From assembly GCA_963751595.1 (NCBI GenBank), contig CAVVVC010000001.1, positions 434,001-498,000 of the forward strand: a DNA stretch of 64,000 nucleotides, read 5' to 3'. Positions 56,878 through 64,000 of the stretch are shown piece by piece. Both the position numbers and the translations under genes were made by a program. The notes under the pieces are model-generated. The model was not told where the DNA came from. It saw only the letters and a list, made by a program, of their open reading frames with translations, and searched no databases. This stretch comes from JAHEGP01 sp963751595 (GTDB lineage Bacteria > Pseudomonadota > Gammaproteobacteria > Pseudomonadales > JAHEGP01). The number at the start of each line of letters is the position of its first letter. The stretch's first letter is position 1.

Positions 56878-59800
56878 TCAGTCGGTTTCCAGGGTGTAGA
56901 ACAGATCCAGACTACTGCTGCGGGCGCTGGACCCGACTTCCGCATACAGGGTGCGGAGAATGCGGTAGCGGGTGATAAAGGCACTTTCCCCGGTTTTGGT
57001 ATCAACGCGCACCCCAACCGACAGGTCCTTGGCGATTTCACGCTCCAGAGACAGAGACGCACCCTCCCGCGCGGGCTTGCCCGCCACCAGGTAGGATATC
57101 CGGTCGTTCTCGGACATCGACGGCGAGGAAAAGGTTTTCACCGTCATGCGGCGGGCAGTTCCCAGGGCGTCCACGCCGACCTGTACTTCGTTGATCTGGC
57201 GAGTAGCCCGGATGTTGATACCGGGGTTATCAACCGGGCTATTGGCGTAGGACAGCATGCCGCGTTCGATTTCGAGGCGCTGTCCGTAGGCTCTGAAAGT
57301 GCCTTCCTTGACCCGCACGTCCCCCGTTGCCAGCAGCGGCCTTGAGGGTTTGCCCCTGAGCCGCAGCTTGCCCTCGATGAAGCCTTCGAAGCCCAGCGCC
57401 GCTACGCTAACCTTGTCGCTTAACGTGAGCTTGATATCGGTGGCGACCAGCGCATTGGATTCAACCTTGCGGGCCGTGCCGTCATCACCCAGCACCACCA
57501 CATCATTGGACGGGCTGACGGCTCCGGCCGGGAGATCGTGAATGGTGATATCAGCCCTGGGTACCGTGATCTCGCCCGTTAACGCGAAACCATCGGCACC
57601 GTGGCGGATGTTCAGGTCCGGGCTGATATAAACCTGGAAATTGGGCAGATCCATCACGGCAAAATCCTCGCCCACCAATGACATATCGAGGGGCCAGCCC
57701 TGCTGGGCGCTCAGGCCAAGCTTGCCATCGATGCCCACGCGCCCGCCCGAGACGATACTGCCATCGACCCGCAGGCTGTTGCCGTCCGCGCTGATGTTCA
57801 GCGACGCATCGTCGATCTCCCAGCCGATCTGTTCGACTTCCAGGCGTTGGACAGCAATCGTAGATTGCCCCAGGAGGGCCGGTTCACCCAGCTGGCCGGT
57901 AACCCTGAAATCGACATCGGCGGCGCCGGCGATGGCGGTCACCGCGGGTACCAGAGACGCAACAAGTTCAAGGTCAGGCGCCGACAGTTGCAGCTCGCCC
58001 TCGAGCCGGGCGCGGTTCTTGTCGGCAACGGCAAACAGGTCGGGGAGTCGGGCATTGGCCTCCAGCGTAGTCGTCCCCACCTGGGATCGCAGCCTACCCT
58101 GTGTGCCCTTGTCAACGATGTCGGCTTGGAGCTCAAGACCCCCGTGGCTCAATTGCTGGGCGTCGCCGGATGTATCCTGAACGACCAATTCCCCGGGAGA
58201 TACCCGGGCAGAGATCCGGGCATCCGTATCATTCAGTTGATTCAGTTTACCCTCGGCCGACAGCTCGCCCCCAAGCCGGACGATACTGGCCGGAAAATAC
58301 TCGGCAAATTGGGCCAGCGCAAGATTGCTCAGCGCGAATTCACCGCTGGTTTTCCCCTGCGCCTGCCAGTCACCTTCGGCGCACAGCGAAGCGCCCCGGC
58401 TCTGGCGCAGGCAGAAGGGCTCAGCGCCTGCGGACGAAGTCCCGGCTGTCAGCGCAAACGGTTTTTCCAGGCGCCAGTCGCCCACCGGCCTCGCCGCCAT
58501 GGACAGTTCCCGCAGCGTTCCGCGCCACAGGGCATCGACCAGACCACCGGTCGCTTCCAGCGCAAGCCGGGCTGCTGTCTGGGCGTCCTCGGGTTGGCTT
58601 ACCGCGAGGCGGATGCTGTGGTCGCGAACATAGCCCCGTAGCGTCAGTTGCACGCTGTCGACGGGCTGGTTGGCCAGGACCAGCCCCGAACCATCAAGGG
58701 TCACCGAGGAGGGCTGGGCGTCCTGCAGATCCAGCTTGATATCCGCCGCCAGTTGCGTGATGTCCGTTGCCTCGTAATTGATATTATTCGCAGTCAGCGT
58801 CCCGCGGATTGACGGCGCGTTGATCGGGCCCTTCAGCGTGCCCCGGGATTCAAGTCGCCCACCGGACTCTGGCAGTAAATCTTCCAGGGCGGGTACCTGC
58901 AGCGCCCATTGCAGGTCGGAATTGGCGTCGAGTCGACCGCTGGCAGTGGCACTGGCGCGGCCCACGGCGAAACGCACATCGCGAACCTGGGTCGATGTGC
59001 CGTCGTGCTTGATTTCGCCTCCGCCCGACAGCGGTTGGTCGTTGAGGGTGCCGAAAATATCCGCCAGTACCACTTGCAGCCTTAGGCCACTGTCATCGAC
59101 CAGGCCCTCGCTGGTGGCGCGAAAACCAATGGCGGTATCGAGCGCTGGCACCAGGCTGCTGACTTGCAGGCCGGAGCCCCGAGCGCTCAGTTTCCAGTTG
59201 ACGGCAGGCGCCCACGCCAATTCGCCTGCAGCCTCCACGGCACCTTGCAACAGCCCCCCCTGCAGGGCTTCCAGATTGATGCTTTGCTGGTTGCCACTGC
59301 CGGAAAGCTGCCATTGGCCGTTGGGAACACCTGGCAAGGCCACTTTGGCGCCCGCCGTAAAGCGGTAGTCATCCAGGCTGCCGGCAACCGCCAGCTTGCC
59401 TTCATCGCTGCTGAACGCGGGTTCACCGAGCAGGGGCCACTGCAGTTGCCGCCAATCTCCGCTGAGGCTCAGGGTTTTGTCCGCCGCCACTTCGCCCTGC
59501 AGGAAAAGCCGCATGGGCTGTGACTGTTGCAGTAGCTCCAGCTTGCCCAGTCGGGCGGAAGCCTGAGCCAGGTCGGCGTCACCCTCGATCAGCATCTGGA
59601 TCTGATGGTATTGCGGTACTTCGCTGGCGGTTTCCAGCTCGCCGGTGAGCTGGGCATCAGGCCAGCTACCGTTGCTCACCAGGCTGCCTGCGACGTTTAT
59701 GGGCACCGACATGCCGAGCAGAGAGGAGGGCAGCTCCACCAGGTCGAGCTGGCCTGTCCACGCGGGTTCCTCCAGCGGGCGCCGCAGGTTGAGGCTTAGC

Positions 59801-60519
59801 CCGGCCCGGGCGCCGCCGCTAAGGATCTGTTCGAGTTGCAGACTGTGGCGATTACCCACGAGACTGCCCTTGAGCTCGAATTGCTGCTCGTTCGCCAGCT
59901 TCATTTGCAGCTGGTTGTCGATACTCAGTACGTAATCCCCGGTGGGGTTCAGCTGGCCGCTCAGGGTGGCTTTCAACAGGGGGGTACTGGCGTGCAGGCG
60001 TTCAATCGCCACGCCCGAACTGTCCCAGCGGCCAACCAGTGTAGCCACGTCGAGCTGGATCGGCTCGGCCCCGGGTGCGTTTACGAAGGAGGCATCGTTG
60101 ATTTCGAGTTTACGAATATCGACGCTGATCGGCAGCTTCAGGTTGGGAAGCTCAACGGGCCACTGTAGCGGCTCGGCAGGGGGCTGCTCTGTCGCCCCTG
60201 CGCTATAACGGAGGGTATTGACCGACAGCTCCTCCAGCAGCAATTCCCGATTGAGCAACATGGCCGGTGACCAGCGCAACAGCAGGTGGTCGATTGCGAT
60301 GGACACCGGTTCCGACTCGAAACGGATTTCCCGGAGTTGCAGCTCGCTGAGCAAGTCGCCCTCGCTGCTACCCAGTGTCAGCCCGGGTACCAGGCCATCG
60401 ATCTGCCGCAGCAGGGTTCGGGTGCCGCTATCGCTGCCCAGGAGCCAGCCCGTCGCCGCCAGCAGCAGGAGCGCCAACAACAGGAGCGTGCCGAGGGTCC
60501 ATGCTATCGCCCGCTTCAT
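56878..60519 (-). CDS. tamB: Translocation and assembly module protein TamB
   Basis: 1213 residues. An N-terminal membrane anchor (IAWTLGTLLLLALLLLAATGWLLGS) is followed by a very long repetitive beta-structured region (AsmA/TamB-like, with leucine/glycine-rich strands) and the C-terminal DUF490 domain (NDVVVLGDDGTARKVESNALVATDIKLTLSD, VKEGTFRAYGQRLEIERGMLSYANSPVDNPGINIRATRQ), ending YTLETD. TamB bridges inner and outer membranes and works with TamA in outer-membrane protein insertion and phospholipid transport. Its ATG overlaps the tamA stop by four bases. Confidence 0.94.
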   Translation of the reverse strand: MKRAIAWTLGTLLLLALLLLAATGWLLGSDSGTRTLLRQIDGLVPGLTLGSSEGDLLSELQLREIRFESEPVSIAIDHLLLRWSPAMLLNRELLLEELSVNTLRYSAGATEQPPAEPLQWPVELPNLKLPISVDIRKLEINDASFVNAPGAEPIQLDVATLVGRWDSSGVAIERLHASTPLLKATLSGQLNPTGDYVLSIDNQLQMKLANEQQFELKGSLVGNRHSLQLEQILSGGARAGLSLNLRRPLEEPAWTGQLDLVELPSSLLGMSVPINVAGSLVSNGSWPDAQLTGELETASEVPQYHQIQMLIEGDADLAQASARLGKLELLQQSQPMRLFLQGEVAADKTLSLSGDWRQLQWPLLGEPAFSSDEGKLAVAGSLDDYRFTAGAKVALPGVPNGQWQLSGSGNQQSINLEALQGGLLQGAVEAAGELAWAPAVNWKLSARGSGLQVSSLVPALDTAIGFRATSEGLVDDSGLRLQVVLADIFGTLNDQPLSGGGEIKHDGTSTQVRDVRFAVGRASATASGRLDANSDLQWALQVPALEDLLPESGGRLESRGTLKGPINAPSIRGTLTANNINYEATDITQLAADIKLDLQDAQPSSVTLDGSGLVLANQPVDSVQLTLRGYVRDHSIRLAVSQPEDAQTAARLALEATGGLVDALWRGTLRELSMAARPVGDWRLEKPFALTAGTSSAGAEPFCLRQSRGASLCAEGDWQAQGKTSGEFALSNLALAQFAEYFPASIVRLGGELSAEGKLNQLNDTDARISARVSPGELVVQDTSGDAQQLSHGGLELQADIVDKGTQGRLRSQVGTTTLEANARLPDLFAVADKNRARLEGELQLSAPDLELVASLVPAVTAIAGAADVDFRVTGQLGEPALLGQSTIAVQRLEVEQIGWEIDDASLNISADGNSLRVDGSIVSGGRVGIDGKLGLSAQQGWPLDMSLVGEDFAVMDLPNFQVYISPDLNIRHGADGFALTGEITVPRADITIHDLPAGAVSPSNDVVVLGDDGTARKVESNALVATDIKLTLSDKVSVAALGFEGFIEGKLRLRGKPSRPLLATGDVRVKEGTFRAYGQRLEIERGMLSYANSPVDNPGINIRATRQINEVQVGVDALGTARRMTVKTFSSPSMSENDRISYLVAGKPAREGASLSLEREIAKDLSVGVRVDTKTGESAFITRYRILRTLYAEVGSSARSSSLDLFYTLETD

Positions 60520-62309
60520 AAGGCGGCTCCAAAACCGAGGTGCAACATGGCGTCTGAAAATGCAACTTCCTCGTCACTGATCGGCCAGGCGAAATCAACC
60601 CGCACGCTGCCGAACTCCATCAGCCAGCGAAACCCGACGCCAGCACCGACATTGACATCATCCAGGGTTTCATTGAAGGCGTTTCCGGCGTCGACAAAGC
60701 CAGCGAGCAGCCAGTGTTTGCGGATGCGATGGTTGTATTCGCCGCTCAGTACCAGCAGATTTCTGCCGCCCGTGACATTGCCGTTCTCATCGAAAGGGCC
60801 CAGCGACTTGTACTCGTATCCGCGAATGGAGCTGTCGCCACCCGCGAAGTAGCGCAGCGACGTGGGGTATTTGTCGAAGTTCTCGACCCAGGCAGCGCCG
60901 ACCTCACCTGCCAGCCGGAAGCGTCCCTCCTTGCCCAGGGGCAGGAGGTATTTGCCCGCCACCCGAAGTCGTGCATAGCTGGTATCTGACAGGACCGCGC
61001 CGCTGGCGCCGCGCACTTCGTACTCTAAACTGCGCCCGGTTTGGGGAAACAGCGTGAACTTGAGTTCCGTGAAGCGGCGGGAAAAACCCAGCGAGAGCAG
61101 ACGGGTATCTTCGGTAGGCTCGTCTCCCACTTCATAAACCTCGTCCCGGTATTCGAGAAAGGCCTTGTAAAAATTCCTGTCGTCGATGCTGCGTCGTATA
61201 AAGGCGAATTCGCCGTTCAGGGTGCGCCGGCTGGTATCGGCCGTTATCTCGCGTTCGAACTCTGCGCTGGTCGAGAGACGATCGGTCACCGGGTTATTGA
61301 CCGGAATATAGTAGGCCCCCCGGATGGTGCTCAGTACCGGTGACAGGCGAATAAAGGCATCGGCCTGGTGGCCCCCAGAGTTGATCAAGCGCTGATTCCA
61401 GCGCGCGGATATCCGCGGCCCGACGTCGGTTTCATAGCCAACGCCGATGGAATAGCGGTTGGGCTGAATGGGCTCCATGGTCACCGTAATCGGCACGCGG
61501 CCGCTTTCGGCACTGTCGAAATCCGGGGCGACGTTGACCACCGACGCCCAATTGGTAAGCTGCAGGCCCTGCTGAAAAGTGATGACGTCGCGCAGATCGT
61601 AGGGGTCACCCGGTTGCAGGCTAACGGTTCGCTCAAGCAGGGCAGAGTCGAGAAAATCCTGCTCGAAACTGACGTCTCCGTAAAAATAGCGGGGCCCGGT
61701 ATCTATGGTCAGTTTGATTGCCGCGGTGTTGGCTTTCGGGTCCACCAAGACTTCAGGGTCGACCGCCTGCGCGCGGACATAGCCCAGGTTTTCTGCACTG
61801 CGAATCAGCCTTGCCTTGGCGTTTTCATAGCGCTCATGATTGAGTCTGTCACCCACCTTCAGGCGGAATTTATCGAGTTTTTTAACCAGTTTCGGCATGT
61901 CGGCGCCGTCGCCGGTGTATTTCAGGTCGAGGCTACTGATGCGCACCGGCTCGCCCCGCTCGATCGTATAGCTGGCGAGCCAGCGGCCGTCCTCCTGTTT
62001 CAGCTCGCTACTGACCTGCACATTGTAATAGCCGAAGGGCTCCAGGGCCCGACGTATCTCCCTGGCGGCATCTTCGTGCAGCAAACGCACCCAGCGGTCG
62101 CTGAGTTCCTCTTCGTCCTGGCGTTGCAGCAGGCTGATATGGGCGCGGACGTTTTCCAGTTGCGCCCCTTTGACGCCGGTTATGGTTACGTCGACGGTCT
62201 TTGCACCGACATCCGCAGCAACCAGCAGGGTCAGGAGGGCGACCGCCCAGAGCCCGCGGATTGCCGGGCGGCTCCTGATTCGGGACAGGTGGCTTGAATG
62301 GCTGGGCAT
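60516..62309 (-). CDS. tamA: Outer-membrane Omp85-family protein TamA
   Basis: 597 residues with a signal peptide (LWAVALLTLLVAADVGA, cut near residue 37), three POTRA domains (to about residue 270; LSDRWVRLLHEDAAREIRRALEPFGYYN is the first) and a 16-strand barrel. RYFAGGDSSIRGYEY is the conserved VRGY/L6-loop motif. The barrel ends GFRWLMEFGSVRVDFAWPI and a final Leu-rich strand, GFGAAL, rather than an aromatic residue. It forms the TAM complex with tamB, which directly follows. Confidence 0.94.
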   Translation of the reverse strand: MPSHSSHLSRIRSRPAIRGLWAVALLTLLVAADVGAKTVDVTITGVKGAQLENVRAHISLLQRQDEEELSDRWVRLLHEDAAREIRRALEPFGYYNVQVSSELKQEDGRWLASYTIERGEPVRISSLDLKYTGDGADMPKLVKKLDKFRLKVGDRLNHERYENAKARLIRSAENLGYVRAQAVDPEVLVDPKANTAAIKLTIDTGPRYFYGDVSFEQDFLDSALLERTVSLQPGDPYDLRDVITFQQGLQLTNWASVVNVAPDFDSAESGRVPITVTMEPIQPNRYSIGVGYETDVGPRISARWNQRLINSGGHQADAFIRLSPVLSTIRGAYYIPVNNPVTDRLSTSAEFEREITADTSRRTLNGEFAFIRRSIDDRNFYKAFLEYRDEVYEVGDEPTEDTRLLSLGFSRRFTELKFTLFPQTGRSLEYEVRGASGAVLSDTSYARLRVAGKYLLPLGKEGRFRLAGEVGAAWVENFDKYPTSLRYFAGGDSSIRGYEYKSLGPFDENGNVTGGRNLLVLSGEYNHRIRKHWLLAGFVDAGNAFNETLDDVNVGAGVGFRWLMEFGSVRVDFAWPISDEEVAFSDAMLHLGFGAAL

Positions 62310-62585
62310 CAGTCTTATTGGATTCCGGTTCGGCGCTGGCGCTAGTCTACCGTTGAATGGGGGAAGTTACAGCTTATTAGTCGGCGTGGGGTGGGTCATG
62401 TGGGTGAAATCGGGATTTCCCGGGCCTGGCCTGGACGGCTGCTGATTGCGTTCCACAATAGCCTGGGAGGACCGGATTCTGGTCGCCGTGCGCATGCTGT
62501 CGAATCGCTGCATTTTCCGCGACGAAAATGTTAGTTTGCGGCTCTACGTGCTCTTCCTCTGCAACCCAATGTCAGGAATCTTGCC

Positions 62586-63347
62586 ATGAGAACGGTCTTT
62601 ATCACCGGCGCCGCCCAGGGGATCGGTTTGGCGATTGCACGCCGATATGCCTCCCGGGGCTGGTTTGTCGGCCTTTACGATATTAACGCCCAGGCCCTGG
62701 ACGAATTACTCGGTGGCGGGGGCTTCCCGAATGCCTGCGCGGATTACTGTGATGTGACCTGTAGGGCCTCAGTCGATCGGGCACTGAAACACTTCGGTGA
62801 GCATAGCGGAGGCAGGCTGGACCTATTGGTCAACAACGCCGGGGTGCTGGCGTCGGGGAAATTTGAGGACCTTGACCCCAATCGGCTCGACCACATGGTC
62901 GACGTCAACATCCGGGGCTTGACCTGCGTTCTGCAGCAGGCGTTTGGGCTACTGCGACAAACTCCCGGCGCAACTGTGGTAAACCTGTGCTCAGCTTCGA
63001 GCATCCATGGTGTACCGCTGCTGGCGGTGTACAGCGCATCCAAATTCTACGTCAACGGTTTGACCGAGGCTCTGAATATCGAGTGGGCCGACTACGGCAT
63101 TCGGGTCACCTCGATCAAGCCTCCTGTGGTCAATACCGCCATGGGCCATCAGCTCAGTCCGCAGTTGGCCGCAAGAGCCGGCCCGGATATGAGCCCGGAG
63201 CGGGTCGCAGAGGCGGTGCAGAAAGCGGCAGAGGGTCGGCGCAGCGGTTACTGTGTTGGAGCGCAGGCTACCCTGTGGTCGTTGCTGCATCGGCTGTTAC
63301 CGGATGCTGCCCGCCGCCGGGTGATGCGCTATCTGGCGGGTTACTGA
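62586..63347 (+). CDS. Short-chain dehydrogenase/reductase (SDR family)
   Basis: 253 residues. The cofactor site is VFITGAAQGIGLAIARRYASRGW with an Asp at the end of beta-2 (LYDINAQ), which favours NAD(H). NNAGVL and the catalytic SASSIHGVPLLAVYSASKFYVNG (Ser, Tyr, Lys) are intact. The C-terminal part lacks the GxTxxVDGG motif common in metabolic SDRs. The substrate is unknown. A 276-bp region separates it from the divergent tamA, in which I see no clear promoter. The last gene in the window converges on it. Confidence 0.9.
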   Translation: MRTVFITGAAQGIGLAIARRYASRGWFVGLYDINAQALDELLGGGGFPNACADYCDVTCRASVDRALKHFGEHSGGRLDLLVNNAGVLASGKFEDLDPNRLDHMVDVNIRGLTCVLQQAFGLLRQTPGATVVNLCSASSIHGVPLLAVYSASKFYVNGLTEALNIEWADYGIRVTSIKPPVVNTAMGHQLSPQLAARAGPDMSPERVAEAVQKAAEGRRSGYCVGAQATLWSLLHRLLPDAARRRVMRYLAGY

Positions 63348-63438
63348 TGCCAGCCAAGCGCGGGCGGCAGGTGGGGATGATGGTTTCTGTTCTGCCCCGC
63401 TCTCGACCACGGCGACCTGCCCTGAAGCCGGGAAAGGA

Positions 63439-64000
63439 TCAGGGGCTGGGCTCTGGCTGCTCCTCCGGTACCAGCGCCAGCACTGTCCATCCCGCCTTTA
63501 TCGGCGGCTCGGAGGCATCGGTGAAGGCCCTCAGGTTGCCCTCTGGGTCGATCCCGAAGAGTAACAGGGACGACTCGTCTTTGTCGGCGCGGTAGGTCTC
63601 GAAGGTAAACGTATCGGTCAGAAGCGTCGCTTTGATTTCTGCGCCCCGACTGATCATGCGCGAGAGCTGTTGCAGTGTCACATCCTCACCAAACAGGCGC
63701 GGGACGCGGTATTTTTCCTCGACCCGTTGTTTATCCGTGGCATCTCGCTCCCGGGCGTTGAGCAGGGTGAAAACCCGCCGGTGGCCGAATTCAACCCGAT
63801 ATTTCATGCACGCCAGGGTATTGAGTTCGGGGCGCCTCGACATCGCGAACAGGCGTCCGATACCCGCCAGCTCCAGGTGCTGGTCGGCATGGGCCGAGAC
63901 CGGGTTACCGTAATAGGTCTCCAGGCCTTCCATGCGTGCCGCCTGCAGTTCAGACCAGGTGGTATCGGTGAGTTTGACCCGGAAGCCCTGTGCAAGCAGC
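63439..64000 (-). CDS. C-terminal part of a cation:proton antiporter with RCK/TrkA-N-like domain (runs off the right edge)
   Basis: The minus strand is open from the right window edge to a stop at 63439. The first visible residues, LLAQGFRVKLTDTTWSELQAARMEG, form the strand-helix-strand of a TrkA-N (RCK) nucleotide-binding fold, followed by YYGNPVSAHADQHLELAGIGRLFAMS and NTLACMKYRVEFG. The end (about 90 residues, RAFTDASEPPIKAGWTVLALVP) looks like a TrkA-C-like regulatory domain. In gammaproteobacteria this arrangement follows the membrane part of CPA1/CPA2 Na+/H+ or K+/H+ antiporters. The membrane part lies outside the window, so the transporter call is inference. Confidence 0.65.
   Translation of the reverse strand, partial: LLAQGFRVKLTDTTWSELQAARMEGLETYYGNPVSAHADQHLELAGIGRLFAMSRRPELNTLACMKYRVEFGHRRVFTLLNARERDATDKQRVEEKYRVPRLFGEDVTLQQLSRMISRGAEIKATLLTDTFTFETYRADKDESSLLLFGIDPEGNLRAFTDASEPPIKAGWTVLALVPEEQPEPSP

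Overview
The window is one contiguous stretch of a GC-rich gammaproteobacterial chromosome. TamA/TamB, MnmC, HrpA, DusA, SelO, MlaA, a bacterial PreP-type protease, paired DUF1302/DUF1329 proteins and a polyhydroxyalkanoate (PHA) cluster together suggest a free-living, probably marine group such as the Halieaceae/Cellvibrionales. That placement is inference; there is no rRNA here. Most of the window is chromosomal housekeeping, with no phage, integrase, transposase or CRISPR array.

Layout. 1-8.7 kb: start of a CinA-like gene, FklB-type prolyl isomerase, a long DHH/DHHA2 phosphatase, PreP-like metalloprotease, glutaminyl cyclase and mnmC. 8.8-14.8 kb: a tightly overlapping oppABCDF peptide importer whose OppC carries an extra periplasmic fibronectin-III-like insert. 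14.9-22.5 kb: a secreted coiled-coil protein, cardiolipin synthase, MaoC hydratase, hrpA. 22.7-24.7 kb: hvfABC, a RiPP-type system in which a secreted Cys-rich precursor with eight EGKCG/EGSCG motifs is followed, with overlapping reading frames, by a multinuclear iron oxidase (DUF692) and its DUF2063 partner. 24.8-36 kb: mlaA, an HsbR/HsbA-like PP2C response regulator plus STAS pair, terB, tal, dusA, selO, a crotonase, a patatin-like lipase, gltX and tRNA-Ala(GGC) with its own promoter and terminator.

36.2-45.2 kb is a large tandem duplication: an araC-type pseudogene end, DUF1302, DUF1329, then again a remnant of the same araC end, DUF1302, DUF1329. The two DUF1329 proteins are almost identical, whereas the DUF1302 proteins differ in patches. 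This leads into phaB-phaA-phaC (PHA synthesis from acetyl-CoA), followed convergently by ppdK.

52.4-56.8 kb is the accessory-looking part: a secreted protein with eighteen 24-bp repeats and an FN3-like end, a glycine-zipper protein, an amidase, a structured intergenic element, a c-type cytochrome with a microsatellite in its signal peptide, and a decayed FAD-dependent sugar-lactone oxidase. 56.9-64 kb: tamB-tamA, a short-chain dehydrogenase and the end of a cation antiporter with an RCK-like domain.

Best candidates for new biology are the hvfABC cluster, the FN3-bearing OppC, the duplicated DUF1302/DUF1329 region and the repeat-FN3 secreted protein. All functional statements come from reading motifs by eye; no database or structure search was run.
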